The notes: generated by a model not told the origin, from the sequence alone. Shown: positions 35,902 through 43,357, counted from the first letter of the stretch. The stretch: 64,000 bases of DNA from Aureimonas fodinaquatilis (GCF_008369445.1 NZ_VTWH01000002.1:186001-250000), one strand, 5' to 3'. Program-made: numbers and translations.

Positions 35902-36008
35902 GGCTTTGCTCCTGTTCGAGCTGGACGGTTGTTGAAGCCAGCCAGACCGCAGAGAAATGCGACGGCGGCGAATTCGAGCGGGATGAAAAGGAGGCATGCG
36001 GTAATCAT
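35898..36008 (-). CDS. Tiny membrane protein (36 aa)
   Basis: MITACLLFIPLEFAAVAFLC begins a 36-residue protein with a single hydrophobic helix and a basic tail (NNRPARTGAKP). Coupled by ATGA overlaps at both ends. Unknown function. Confidence 0.55.
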   Translation of the reverse strand: MITACLLFIPLEFAAVAFLCGLAGFNNRPARTGAKP

Positions 36009-36388
36009 GGTTGCGTCTCCCTTGATGTCTTCACGTAGCGGCCACGGCCCCAGTCAAATTTGAAGCCTTCCGGCTTGCTGAGGGCAGATTTCTTGTCTGT
36101 TTGGAACCCGTCGAATTTCGCTTCGAGGCGCTTGGCGCGGGCAATGTCGGCAACGTCTTTCTTCGTTTTGGGCGCATGGCAGCAGGCTTGACCAAGCAGC
36201 TTGCCGTCGTCCGGCTTGAGCGGCTTGCTCTTGTCTCTATGCATGGCATCCGGAATCGTGTGGTCGATCTGGTACGGTTTCTTTTTGAGCACGAGGCCAC
36301 AGCCTTCGCAGACGACAAAGCCGTCGGCATTCCTTGCTCGATCCACGATCTTGGCCCGAACTTCTCTGGTGAACTCGCGGCGGGTCAT
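36005..36388 (-). CDS. HNH endonuclease-like phage protein
   Basis: A 127-residue protein. CEGCG near residue 28 and the QIDHTIPDAM stretch resemble the zinc knuckle and the core histidine of HNH nucleases; KLLGQACCHAPKTKKDVADIA completes the betabeta-alpha-like region. It probably nicks or cuts DNA, as HNH proteins near recombination genes often do. ATG 36388 overlaps the upstream stop; a second, unrelated HNH gene is at 45479. Confidence 0.72.
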   Translation of the reverse strand: MTRREFTREVRAKIVDRARNADGFVVCEGCGLVLKKKPYQIDHTIPDAMHRDKSKPLKPDDGKLLGQACCHAPKTKKDVADIARAKRLEAKFDGFQTDKKSALSKPEGFKFDWGRGRYVKTSRETQP

Positions 36389-36561
36389 TGCTTCACCGCC
36401 AGTTCGCGGCATGACCGGCGAAGATCCTGTTCCCATCCGCTCCAGAATATCGCTGCGCGTAGATCCTCGTGCGTGTGCGCTTGGATAATGCTGTGCAAGA
36501 TGCCGCGATGAGGTGATGTCCGGGGCAGGGCGTCACGACGATGCTTGATGGCCGTAATCAT
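36385..36561 (-). CDS. Hypothetical small phage protein (58 aa)
   Basis: MITAIKHRRDALPRTSPHRG opens a 58-residue basic protein with a helical C-terminus (WEQDLRRSCRELAVKQ). No family recognised. ATGA overlaps at both ends support expression. Confidence 0.55.
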   Translation of the reverse strand: MITAIKHRRDALPRTSPHRGILHSIIQAHTHEDLRAAIFWSGWEQDLRRSCRELAVKQ

Positions 36562-36995
36562 CGTGCGCGCTCCTGATCTTCGCTGAAGATCACGCCTTGC
36601 TCTGAGAACACCCGATAGATGCCTTCAATGTAAGCCGTCTTCTGCGCTGTGTTCATGAGGCGCGTTACCGGAAAATCGATAGGTTCTGCCATCATCTCAA
36701 GCTTGCGCTCGTAGGGCATTGGTTTGATCAAGCGGTCGTATTTTTCGGCGAACAGTTCGCTTCCTGCCCGCAGGATCGGCACGCCGATTGTCAGCTTGCA
36801 GAGAGCACGCACTTCCTCATGGGTTTGATCCGTCTGAGCGGCTATCTCGTTGAGCAATCGGCGCTGAAGCCTGTTCTGCTCAACGCTGCGGCGCTTGCCT
36901 TTGACGACCTCGGCTGTGAATGGCAGCGGTCGGCTGGCAATGAGCGCGGTTAGAGCATCGCGCTGGATTTCGTTGGTTATAACTCGTGTGGTCAT
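36558..36995 (-). CDS. NinB-like recombination protein
   Basis: A 145-residue protein resembling lambda NinB, an Orf-type recombination mediator: KGKRRSVEQNRLQRRLLNEIA at the family's usual position, then LCKLTIGVPILRAGSELFAEKYD and a C-terminal TAYIEGIYRVFSEQGV. It is adjacent to the ERF annealing protein, consistent with a phage homologous recombination module. GTG 36998 is an alternative start one codon upstream. Confidence 0.65.
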   Translation of the reverse strand: MTTRVITNEIQRDALTALIASRPLPFTAEVVKGKRRSVEQNRLQRRLLNEIAAQTDQTHEEVRALCKLTIGVPILRAGSELFAEKYDRLIKPMPYERKLEMMAEPIDFPVTRLMNTAQKTAYIEGIYRVFSEQGVIFSEDQERAR

Positions 36996-37630
36996 CACCC
37001 GGCCTCCAGCGTGCTTGCCTTGGGCAGGGATTTCCTCAGGTCACGAGCCGTGTTCAGAACACGGTTACGGCTCACCTCATCGAGGTCTTCGATCTCAGAT
37101 TTTTGCTTCATCCACCATTTCTCGAGTGCCAATTGATCCGGCGAGATTTTCATCGCCTCAATCATGGTGTCGGCAATTACAGCATTGCGGTCATTGACCC
37201 GGGCCGTGGGTTTTGGCCGCTGCTGATTACGGTCGATAGCGCTCTCCGCATCATCATCCAGCGGTGGCAGTCCTAGGGCGGCCATCAGGGAATAGCGCAG
37301 GCCGTAGGTCATCGCTGATCCCGCACCCTGTGGATCACGCTTGGACATTGGCACATGCATGGTGGACTGCATCCACTCACCGCTTTCGGCGTGCGTCAGG
37401 CGTGTCGTTACCTCAATGCAGCCATCGACCACGATGCCAGGTGCTTGATTGAAGACTATGCCGTTTTCCTGAAGGTGTGGGCGCGCAGCCTCCACCACGG
37501 CCTCAAGCGAGGCATAGCTGTTCTTAAAATGCGGGTTTTTGCTGTCTTTATGGACGCCCTCGACTTTGCCTTGAAAGGCCAGCAGGGAAGTCATCAGTTT
37601 ATTGATTGTTGGGCTTGTGACGATGCTCAT
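36995..37630 (-). CDS. erf: ERF family single-strand annealing protein
   Basis: A 211-residue ssDNA annealing protein of the P22 Erf family. Conserved features: GVHKDSKNPHFKNSYASLE, GIVFNQAPG, TRLTHAESGEWMQST and the family signature DPQGAGSAMTYGLRYSLMAALGL. The C-terminal 60 residues are helical and variable, as in relatives. It probably promotes phage genome circularisation and recombination, aided by the NinB-like protein downstream. Confidence 0.9.
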   Translation of the reverse strand: MSIVTSPTINKLMTSLLAFQGKVEGVHKDSKNPHFKNSYASLEAVVEAARPHLQENGIVFNQAPGIVVDGCIEVTTRLTHAESGEWMQSTMHVPMSKRDPQGAGSAMTYGLRYSLMAALGLPPLDDDAESAIDRNQQRPKPTARVNDRNAVIADTMIEAMKISPDQLALEKWWMKQKSEIEDLDEVSRNRVLNTARDLRKSLPKASTLEAG

Positions 37631-38379
37631 CAGACAACACTCCGATGCTCATGCACTTCGACACCAGGAATGGAGCGCGTCCCCGCATCCACCTTGCGCT
37701 GGGCCAAAGTGCGGAAAAACTGCGACAGTTCTTCGTGATGGTTTTTCCAGCAGAAGCGGGCGAACTCCGTCATATCGACAACTTCAGCGACATAGCTGGT
37801 ACGCAGAGATGTGGCGCGGCTTCCACCCTTGGCCTGGGCCTTGTCGTTCGCGGCTCGACGCGCAGCGGTTTCCGCCTGCTGTGCATCACGCAGGAGGCGT
37901 TCGGCTTCCTCACGTTGTGCCAGATCAGCTTCACGGCTGGCGCGAATAGCTGCCTCAGCTTCTTCGCGCTTTCGATCAGCCACAATGCGCGCAACCTCAG
38001 CGATGGCCCGCTTTTCATCATCCAGCTTCTTCAGATATGGAGCGAGCGCCTTTTTGCAGGCGTCTAGAGCCATCGGGCCTTTGCCGGTGACGCTTTTCGT
38101 CTCGCCGATCAGCTCATTGTAACGAGCCTGAATTTTGCTCTTGGCATCATCCAGCGGCTTCACTTCTTCCTTGCGACGGTTATCCGCTGCCTTGATGGCT
38201 TTGCGGATTTCGTCCATGAGCTTTGACACCTGCTCAGCAACGGCATGCTCAACGATGTCGTCGCCGTCCAGCCAGTGCTTGGCTTCCTCGTACAGCGCTT
38301 CAATCTCGTCACGGGAAATCTCAAAAGGTGTTGCCTCTGGAGGATTGTTGTGATGCCGCATATCAATGGCTTCCGACAT
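37630..38379 (-). CDS. Helical phage protein paired with ERF
   Basis: A 249-residue protein, mostly long charged helices (about 60-185, KLDDEKRAIAEVARIVADRK, EEAERLLRDAQQAETAARRA), likely a coiled coil. The end (RTLAQRKVDAGTRSIPGVEV) recurs in phage proteins preceding ERF or RecT. It probably supports recombination or inhibits host nucleases; this is inference from position. ATG 38379 is chosen for its typical MSEAIDMRHHNNPPE start. Confidence 0.65.
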   Translation of the reverse strand: MSEAIDMRHHNNPPEATPFEISRDEIEALYEEAKHWLDGDDIVEHAVAEQVSKLMDEIRKAIKAADNRRKEEVKPLDDAKSKIQARYNELIGETKSVTGKGPMALDACKKALAPYLKKLDDEKRAIAEVARIVADRKREEAEAAIRASREADLAQREEAERLLRDAQQAETAARRAANDKAQAKGGSRATSLRTSYVAEVVDMTEFARFCWKNHHEELSQFFRTLAQRKVDAGTRSIPGVEVHEHRSVV

Positions 38380-38551
38380 GACGGGCCTCCATTTCATCCA
38401 TGAATTGCTTGATGAGTTGACGCGCTCTGGCATGGCCGTGTTCTGCAATCAGGTCGGCTATCGCAGCACGAGCGGTAAACTCGGTGTATCCGGCGTAATC
38501 AGGAGCGACGATTGTCGGCTCTGGCATGATGGTGCTGGCTCGATGCGTCAT
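38363..38551 (-). CDS. Hypothetical small phage protein (62 aa)
   Basis: A 62-residue, mildly acidic helical protein (AAIADLIAEHGHARARQLIK). It overlaps the next gene by 17 bases and the previous by four. No family recognised. Confidence 0.55.
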   Translation of the reverse strand: MTHRASTIMPEPTIVAPDYAGYTEFTARAAIADLIAEHGHARARQLIKQFMDEMEARHVGSH

Positions 38552-38946
38552 TCCGCAGCCTCCAGCAGATCGTAGCCGAGGCGCATGTCACGCTCTTGGT
38601 CTGGGTCTTCCCAGTTGCGGGCTTCCTCTTGAAGCTTGTCCATGATCCAGTCGGACGTGGCAGGCTTCAGGCAGTGCTCCCAGAGACAGTCATCCAAGTG
38701 GTGCTCAAGATTGACCGAATGGCCGTTGCGGGCGTTCTCGATCCTTTGCAGTGAAACAACCCGTTGCTTGCCGGATGCCTTGCTCGTTTCAATGAAGGCT
38801 TCTCCAATGTCGAAGTTGCCTGCTTCCTCGAGGTAGAATGTCACCGTCGCATTGAAATAGGCGTCGATTTCATAGCCATTGAGGATGATAGGGATATCCT
38901 CGACATACAGCTCAACATGGGGTTGATTTATCCAAGAGGGGATCAT
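38548..38946 (-). CDS. Hypothetical phage protein (132 aa)
   Basis: A 132-residue acidic protein starting MIPSWINQPHVELYVEDIPI, with mixed strand/helix pattern and EEARNWEDPDQERDMRLGYD at the end. The longer upstream frame is discarded because the region before ATG 38946 encodes a small membrane protein in another frame. Function unknown. Confidence 0.6.
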   Translation of the reverse strand: MIPSWINQPHVELYVEDIPIILNGYEIDAYFNATVTFYLEEAGNFDIGEAFIETSKASGKQRVVSLQRIENARNGHSVNLEHHLDDCLWEHCLKPATSDWIMDKLQEEARNWEDPDQERDMRLGYDLLEAAE

Positions 38947-39092
38947 TTCTGCACCTCTGCGTAGGATGAATTGAAGGATTGACGGGACTCCAGGACGTAA
39001 TCGCTGCCGAGCTGTGCGAAGACGTATCCCGCACCTATGAACAGAGCGATTGTCAGGAGTTCCAAGATTGGTTTTGCGTATTCGCGGATCAT
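38943..39092 (-). CDS. Small membrane protein (49 aa)
   Basis: MIREYAKPILELLTIALFIG begins a 49-residue protein with one membrane helix and a polar C-terminus. It overlaps neighbours by ATGA on both sides. Unknown function. Confidence 0.6.
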   Translation of the reverse strand: MIREYAKPILELLTIALFIGAGYVFAQLGSDYVLESRQSFNSSYAEVQK

Positions 39093-39385
39093 GGCTTGAC
39101 CTCGCGAGCTGCAATCATGGCGTCAGCTACGCGGTAGGCTGCGCCTGCCGCCTCTGCCGGATAGTGCTGAAGTCCGAGTGATTTGCTATTGCCCAGAAAA
39201 CCACTCAAAGCCTGACCCGCGAACTGATCGCGCAATGACCCGACGCTTTGCAGGCGGTGGACGATCTCAGCATTCATGCTGCGGCCATTACGCTCTGCTG
39301 CTGATCTGATTTCCTCGCGCAGTCCGTCTGGTAGGCGTATTTGAAAGCGCTCTGCCTTTTCACTTGGATATTGTTCACGAGCCAT
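39089..39385 (-). CDS. Arc-type ribbon-helix-helix DNA-binding protein
   Basis: A 98-residue putative regulator. QIRLPDGLREEIRSAAERNGR and SMNAEIVHRLQ form the strand-helix-helix of Arc/MetJ repressors. The remaining 45 residues are a helical extension. ATG 39385 follows GGAGGGCGATGTG. It sits near the start of the leftward early operon and may modulate it. Confidence 0.82.
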   Translation of the reverse strand: MAREQYPSEKAERFQIRLPDGLREEIRSAAERNGRSMNAEIVHRLQSVGSLRDQFAGQALSGFLGNSKSLGLQHYPAEAAGAAYRVADAMIAAREVKP

Positions 39386-39507
39386 CACATCGCCCTCCAG
39401 TAAGCAGCAATGATCTCGCCAATGGGAGAGATTGCAGTGAGGTAGGAAAGGGTGGCTGTCAGGATGGAAGCCATGATCAGGCTGGGATGATTGGCTGTGC
39501 GGCTCAT
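39385..39507 (-). CDS. Tiny membrane protein (40 aa)
   Basis: MSRTANHPSLIMASILTATL starts a 40-residue protein with a hydrophobic central helix (IMASILTATLSYLTAISPIG). TGATG and ATGA overlaps link it to its neighbours. Unknown function. Confidence 0.55.
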   Translation of the reverse strand: MSRTANHPSLIMASILTATLSYLTAISPIGEIIAAYWRAM

Positions 39508-39818
39508 GACCGGCCCTCCGCTTTTGCGATGGCGGCGCGGGCTTCGTCGGCCACAATCTGAAACGCAGCCAGCCTGTCTTTTCCTGGCTCCATGCTCGCC
39601 GCATGAGCCAACCTTATTGCCACGGTCAGCAGATCAGGAGCTGCGGCGATCAGGGGGGAATTCTCAATATTGCATTCCGCAATCAGAGCCTTATCGCCTC
39701 CATATTTCCCATCTCCGAGAGGGACTTTTGCTGATATGGCGGCATCCCAGCAGCAGCCGTGCTCAACCATTTCTCCAATAATTATCCATGGCCCGGGCGT
39801 GTGCTTCACCTCAGACAT
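39504..39818 (-). CDS. Phage protein with KHTPGPW N-terminus (copy 2)
   Basis: A 104-residue paralogue of the 35566 gene: MSEVKHTPGPW at the start, SPLIAAAPDLLTVAIRL in the middle and AAIAKAEGR at the end. The middle part has diverged. Function unknown. Confidence 0.75.
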   Translation of the reverse strand: MSEVKHTPGPWIIIGEMVEHGCCWDAAISAKVPLGDGKYGGDKALIAECNIENSPLIAAAPDLLTVAIRLAHAASMEPGKDRLAAFQIVADEARAAIAKAEGRS

Positions 39819-39948
39819 CGTAGAGCCCCATTAAAACGAGGATCATGATAAGCGCGATGTAGACGGCGTATTTCACCGCCTGAATGATGCCATCAACGCG
39901 CCGGTTATTGTCGGCTTGCGAGGGGCCTATGATCTTCATGGGCTGCAT
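39811..39948 (-). CDS. Small membrane protein, first gene of the leftward operon (45 aa)
   Basis: MQPMKIIGPSQADNNRRVDG leads into a membrane helix (YAVYIALIMILVLMGLYDV). GGAGATGACCC precedes ATG 39948. It is the promoter-proximal gene after the operator region at 39983. Confidence 0.6.
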   Translation of the reverse strand: MQPMKIIGPSQADNNRRVDGIIQAVKYAVYIALIMILVLMGLYDV

Positions 39949-39982
39949 GGGTCATCTCCTGTGTTGGAGACATACAATCACT

Positions 39983-40012
39983 GCTTGCATAAAAGTGCAA
40001 GCGAAACTTGCA
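39983..40012. promoter_or_regulatory. Operator region of the leftward early promoter
   Basis: GCTTGCATAAAAGTGCAAGC (39983-40002) is an inverted repeat with perfect 7-bp arms, and a further CTTGCA half-site lies at 40007-40012. The same TGCAAG element recurs in the repressor/cro region at 41022-41070, so these are probable binding sites of the S24 repressor. Confidence 0.65.
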
Positions 40013-40093
40013 TAAAAAATGAAGATGGCAGACTCGACTCTCGCCGCTGACGAATCAATAATGAGAACATAAAGGGAACGGAGCAGGGCAGAT

Positions 40094-40387
40094 ATGACGG
40101 GATACAGCCCGCCAGTGTGGCATTTAAAGGCTTTGGCAGTGGAGTGCAGTGATTGTGGTCGAGAGAAGTGGCTGAATACTCACGATCTCGAAAGGGTGTG
40201 CAGGCGTCAGAGCGGGCCGATGCGAGATTTTGTCGCAAAGCTGCGGTGCCAAGCCTGCAAAAGCGAGGGCAAGCCGGGAGACGCTGTATCAGTTCAAGGG
40301 GTTTTTCGAGATGCTCGAGAAATCAAAAGCCGAGAAGCTCTTTCGCTGGGATTACGCGGTATACGCGATCTATGTCGGCGAGCTTAA
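40094..40387 (+). CDS. Hypothetical protein with two CxxC pairs
   Basis: A 97-residue protein with CSDCG near residue 18 and CQACKSEG near residue 52, which could bind one zinc. It is transcribed rightwards from the same intergenic region as the leftward operon, and its last 65 bases overlap the convergent repressor gene. The zinc pattern supports a real gene; the convergent overlap is a caution. Confidence 0.5.
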   Translation: MTGYSPPVWHLKALAVECSDCGREKWLNTHDLERVCRRQSGPMRDFVAKLRCQACKSEGKPGDAVSVQGVFRDAREIKSREALSLGLRGIRDLCRRA

Positions 40388-41006
40388 ATTCAACCTCCTT
40401 TGCGGGGTTGAATTGCCGACAGATCAGAAGCCCGGACTGACGACCAATAAGCCGCTTGATGAAACCTTTGCCGTTTTCATGTTCCGCTTCGGGCTTCAAT
40501 TTTATCACGATGTCATCGCCGGGGATTGGCTCCCGCCCACCGCAATAGATTAAGTCGCCCGGCTCGAAGCGCGGCTCCATGCTGGTTCCTAGAACATGCA
40601 GGGCAAAAACGTCTTTGACGTGGGCAATACCGACAGGCCTCCTTACGTAGTCCACAACATCGCTGTAGGTCGTAAAGTCTGAATCGCCACCGCCATAGCT
40701 GACGCCCTGAACGGGAACGTCCTTCGGGCCTCGATCTGGCATTGGTGCAGGATCTGTGACCTGCTGAACCTCGTTCAAGGCTTGCTCTATGTCAACGAAA
40801 CGCAATTCGCCAGAGAGGGCGGAAACAGGGTCTATTCCAAGAAAACCAGCCAACTTGCGTAAGTTGGTCATGCTTATTTCGTTGTCGCCGCGTTCCCACT
40901 GGCCCACGGCCTGGTAAGTCACAGCGAGGGTTGCCGCAACTTCCTTCTGGGTCTTCTTGCGCTGCTTCCTAGCAGTCCGGATCACATTTCCGAGCGTTCT
41001 GTTCAT
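40323..41006 (-). CDS. CI-like repressor: XRE helix-turn-helix plus S24 peptidase domain
   Basis: A 227-residue lysogeny repressor. The N-terminal XRE domain (about 5-60, RTARKQRKKTQKEVAATLAV, TYQAVGQWERG) binds DNA; the C-terminal S24/LexA-like domain has the Ser142 (GTSMEPRF) and Lys184 (GFIKRLIG) dyad. SOS-triggered self-cleavage is expected from the family, though an Ala-Gly cleavage pair is not obvious. ATG 41006 is chosen over 41069. It faces a Cro-like gene and shares operators with the leftward operon. Confidence 0.9.
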   Translation of the reverse strand: MNRTLGNVIRTARKQRKKTQKEVAATLAVTYQAVGQWERGDNEISMTNLRKLAGFLGIDPVSALSGELRFVDIEQALNEVQQVTDPAPMPDRGPKDVPVQGVSYGGGDSDFTTYSDVVDYVRRPVGIAHVKDVFALHVLGTSMEPRFEPGDLIYCGGREPIPGDDIVIKLKPEAEHENGKGFIKRLIGRQSGLLICRQFNPAKEVEFKLADIDRVYRVIPAKELLGF

Positions 41007-41021
41007 ACTGTTGTAGTGCGA

Positions 41022-41070
41022 TGCAAGTTGATCGCCGTCCACAAAAGACTGGCTTGCATTATTAAGCAAG
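41022..41070. promoter_or_regulatory. Operator region between repressor and cro
   Basis: TGCAAG at 41022-41027 and an imperfect palindrome CTTGC (41053-41057) / GCAAG (41066-41070) match the half-sites of the 39983 operator. They lie in the 81-bp gap between the divergent repressor and Cro-like genes. Confidence 0.6.
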
Positions 41071-41087
41071 TCATGCTTGTATTGGGC

Positions 41088-41339
41088 ATGAGCGATAAAA
41101 ACTCCATGTTATCGGCCTTGCAGGCCGCAATTGTCAGCGCTGGAGGGGCGGTGTCTCTCGGAGCGCGGCTTGGCATAACTTATCAGGCTGTGAGCCAGTG
41201 GAAGGTGTGCCCGCCTCTTCGCGTTCTGGATGTCGAGAGGGCCAGTGGCGTTTCTCGCCACGATCTTAGGCCAGACCTTTATCCTCGTCGCAGCCGTCAT
41301 CGTGCTCGCCGCCCTCTATCTGAAGGCGCGCCAGCATGA
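41088..41339 (+). CDS. Cro/YdaS-like regulator
   Basis: An 83-residue helix-turn-helix protein of the YdaS/Cro type: GGAVSLGARLGITYQAVSQW is the HTH, and SRHDLRPDLYP is the usual family end. It is divergent from the S24 repressor and first in the rightward early operon, so it should oppose repressor synthesis. Its final about 20 residues run beyond the family's usual end into arginine-rich sequence and overlap another open frame. Confidence 0.82.
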   Translation: MSDKNSMLSALQAAIVSAGGAVSLGARLGITYQAVSQWKVCPPLRVLDVERASGVSRHDLRPDLYPRRSRHRARRPLSEGAPA

Positions 41340-41388
41340 GCACGTTCCAGCCCCTTCGCTCCAGAGATCAGGTCATCAAGTACCTTGA
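41230..41388 (+). CDS. Possible nested small membrane protein (52 aa)
   Basis: In a different frame from cro and the next gene, ATG 41230 opens a 52-residue frame with a convincing membrane helix (ILGQTFILVAAVIVLAALYL) and a polar tail. Similar tiny membrane proteins occur elsewhere in this prophage. No strong ribosome binding site and complete overlap with neighbours make it uncertain. Confidence 0.3.
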   Translation: MSRGPVAFLATILGQTFILVAAVIVLAALYLKARQHEHVPAPSLQRSGHQVP

Positions 41389-41704
41389 GCAGAACCCGGA
41401 AGTTGTCCGGGACGCTCATGCACGGATGGAGCATCGCCCGCGCAACCCCATGACCATGACCGCCCGCATGCGTGATCTGCTGGCATTCATCCGCGACTAC
41501 ATCAACGAGCATGGCATTGCGCCTTCGTGTGAGGAAATGGTCGAGGCAATTGGCCTTCGGTCGAAAAGCGGCGCGCATCGATTGATGGTGGCGTTGGAAG
41601 AGCGCGGCCATATCGAAAGATCGTTTTCCCGTGCTCGCTGCATTCGGATCATCAACCCTGAGTATCAGCCGGCTCAACATGCGGCACCTTCGAGGTTCGC
41701 ATGA
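41336..41704 (+). CDS. LexA-type DNA-binding domain protein
   Basis: A 122-residue protein containing only the winged helix of LexA: TARMRDLLAFIRDYINEHGI, then APSCEEMVEAIGLRSKSGAH and HIERSFSRARCIRI. There is no S24 protease domain, so it cannot self-cleave. It probably regulates early transcription. Starts at an ATGA overlap with the Cro-like gene. Confidence 0.8.
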   Translation: MSTFQPLRSRDQVIKYLEQNPEVVRDAHARMEHRPRNPMTMTARMRDLLAFIRDYINEHGIAPSCEEMVEAIGLRSKSGAHRLMVALEERGHIERSFSRARCIRIINPEYQPAQHAAPSRFA

Positions 41705-41865
41705 CACCCTCTGTCGCCCTTCGCCTTTGCCGAGATATGGGACGAGCGCCTTTCGTGATCATCACCAAAGAAGGCTTTCCCATCGCTCATATCCCGCGTC
41801 CAGCCAAGGATGGATTGTCGCTGGTTAAGGCTGCGCGACTTCTGCGTGTGGAGGATGCGCGATGA
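41701..41865 (+). CDS. Hypothetical small phage protein (54 aa)
   Basis: MTPSVALRLCRDMGRAPFVI starts a 54-residue basic protein ending LLRVEDAR. Overlaps both neighbours by ATGA. Unknown function. Confidence 0.55.
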   Translation: MTPSVALRLCRDMGRAPFVIITKEGFPIAHIPRPAKDGLSLVKAARLLRVEDAR

Positions 41866-42023
41866 GGTTTTTGATTGCCACCGTTTCTGGCGGCACTTTT
41901 GGCTATTTTGGTCAGCTCATCGCCAGAAATACACTGGAGAGTTTTGACCCGGCGTCGCTGGTGGTCGGCATGCTTATTGGGGCGGTCTGCGTAGTCATCG
42001 GCATAGTTATGGATGCTATCTGA
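41862..42023 (+). CDS. Small membrane protein with two helices (53 aa)
   Basis: Two hydrophobic segments (FLIATVSGGTFGYFGQLIA and LVVGMLIGAVCVVIGIVM) joined by a short polar loop. ATGA overlap with the upstream gene. Similar in style to phage proteins placed in the membrane early in infection; function unknown. Confidence 0.6.
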   Translation: MRFLIATVSGGTFGYFGQLIARNTLESFDPASLVVGMLIGAVCVVIGIVMDAI

Positions 42024-42320
42024 ATGACTAGCTTTCCTCTCCCTCCATCGCTTGGCGATCAGCGCATTGGCGATCAAGCCAGCGATATAGGTTTCAAATT
42101 CCGATCCGTCGCCCTTGCCGGGGCTGTTCGGATCATGGGCAGCGCGCTTGCCGGCGCAGCAGCCCTCAGTGCCCGTGTTCGGCGGGTCTTTGCAGTTTTC
42201 AAGAAGGTTTCCGTCAGCGGCTCTCTCCATGTCGATCAATTTGACATTGGAGCCACCCATGAACGCGGAATTTTCACCCAAGATCTTGGAATTTTCACCC
42301 AGGAATACGGAAATGTCTGA
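42024..42320 (+). CDS. Uncertain reading frame; coding strand unclear
   Basis: ATG 42024 directly follows the stop of the preceding gene and gives 98 residues (MTSFPLPPSLGDQRIGDQAS...) with no family features. The opposite strand of the same stretch also has an open frame whose third codon positions look richer in G and C by eye (LLENCKDPPNTGTEG, GSEFETYIAGLIANALIAKR). I cannot decide which, if either, is real. Confidence 0.3.
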   Translation: MTSFPLPPSLGDQRIGDQASDIGFKFRSVALAGAVRIMGSALAGAAALSARVRRVFAVFKKVSVSGSLHVDQFDIGATHERGIFTQDLGIFTQEYGNV

Positions 42321-42657
42321 CACGACAGCAGCGCACTTGATGGATGAAGTGATTGGCGAACGCGGTATCCGCGAGCCGGTTAAATCCATGCTTGAGCGCG
42401 CCTATCGTTCCCTTTCCAAGGTTAACCCCAAATGGACCCGACGCCGCGTGCGGGCGATCTGGGACAATGAGGCGAGCCGCATCGAGTACCGCGAGATCGT
42501 GGAGATGCAGGCAGTCATTACCGCGAGGAAACAACATGCCGACTTTCGCGCAGAAACCGCGCGGCTGGCGGCGATGCATATCAATCAATCGGCGGATCGG
42601 CTGGGCGCTATTGCTCAGGACGAGAGCTGCCGATCTGGCGGAATGGATCGCCCCTGA
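42313..42657 (+). CDS. Hypothetical phage protein (114 aa)
   Basis: A basic helical protein: [60 protein letters not shown]. The last pattern (AIWDNEA...I.YREI..M) suggests a DNA-binding helix bundle seen in rhizobial phages. ATG 42313 is chosen; ATG 42259, with GGAG upstream, would add 18 residues containing a sevenfold-codon repeat (EFSPKIL EFSPRNT). Confidence 0.65.
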   Translation: MSDTTAAHLMDEVIGERGIREPVKSMLERAYRSLSKVNPKWTRRRVRAIWDNEASRIEYREIVEMQAVITARKQHADFRAETARLAAMHINQSADRLGAIAQDESCRSGGMDRP

Positions 42658-42707
42658 GCTTCGCTCAGAAACGCCGGACGAACAACGCATCAAGGAGACG
42701 AACGACA

Positions 42708-42971
42708 ATGGCAACGAACGGTATTGAGGAAAACGACCGCACTCAGCTTCGCTCGTTCGTTGAGCGGATAGAGCGGCTGGATCAAGAGAAGAAGACAATC
42801 GCGGATGACATCAAGGACGTTTACGCCGAGGCCAAGGGCAACGGGTTTGACACTAAGGTTCTGCGCAAGATCATCGCACTGCGCAAGCAGGACACCAATG
42901 AGCGCCAAGAGCAAGAAGCAATCCTAGACCTGTATATGCAGGAACTCGGAATGCAGCCGAGGTTGCTATGA
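42708..42971 (+). CDS. DUF2312 (UPF0335) family protein
   Basis: An 87-residue helical protein matching DUF2312: [36 protein letters not shown] and [14 protein letters not shown] are diagnostic. The family is nearly universal in alphaproteobacteria and their phages; its function is unknown, with similarity to GapR-type DNA-binding proteins that sense overtwisted DNA. Its stop overlaps the next start (ATGA). Confidence 0.9.
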   Translation: MATNGIEENDRTQLRSFVERIERLDQEKKTIADDIKDVYAEAKGNGFDTKVLRKIIALRKQDTNERQEQEAILDLYMQELGMQPRLL

Positions 42972-43357
42972 CCTCAATCATTTCCGAAACCGATTTCCGT
43001 GCAATGACAGGCAAGCCGCGGCGGTCGAAATACGGCAACGTACGTGTCGAACACAACGGCATCAAGTTCGATAGCAAGGCTGAGTACAACTACTTTCTGA
43101 AGCTGGAGAGGCGAGAAGAAAAAGGCGAGGTGTCCAACATCCGCCACCAGGTGCCGTTCGTCCTCAAGGGCGAGAACGGCCAGATCGTTGCTGTCTACAA
43201 CGCTGATTTCGTTTTCTACGACAGCGTTACGGGCCGTGAGCGCGTTGTCGATGTGAAGGGCAACAAAGGCGGCAAAGGCACAATCACGCCTGTGTTCCGC
43301 CTCAAGGCAAAGCTTATGCAGGACAACCACGGCATTACGGTCGAGGTCGTGTCATGA
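42968..43357 (+). CDS. DUF1064 family protein (nuclease-like)
   Basis: A 129-residue protein of the DUF1064 family, a restriction-endonuclease-like fold found in phages. Visible features: [20 protein letters not shown] at the start (the Glu is a likely metal ligand), YNADFVFYD, and [10 protein letters not shown], the usual D...K nuclease pair. It could be a resolvase-like enzyme. Coupled to both neighbours. Confidence 0.85.
   Translation: MTSIISETDFRAMTGKPRRSKYGNVRVEHNGIKFDSKAEYNYFLKLERREEKGEVSNIRHQVPFVLKGENGQIVAVYNADFVFYDSVTGRERVVDVKGNKGGKGTITPVFRLKAKLMQDNHGITVEVVS

Noticed and set aside
41787-42389. Long minus frame opposite the early rightward genes
   Set aside because: Its 3' half is antisense to a convincing two-helix membrane gene and no ribosome binding site was found; only the middle part looks coding, so it is reported as a conflict, not a gene.
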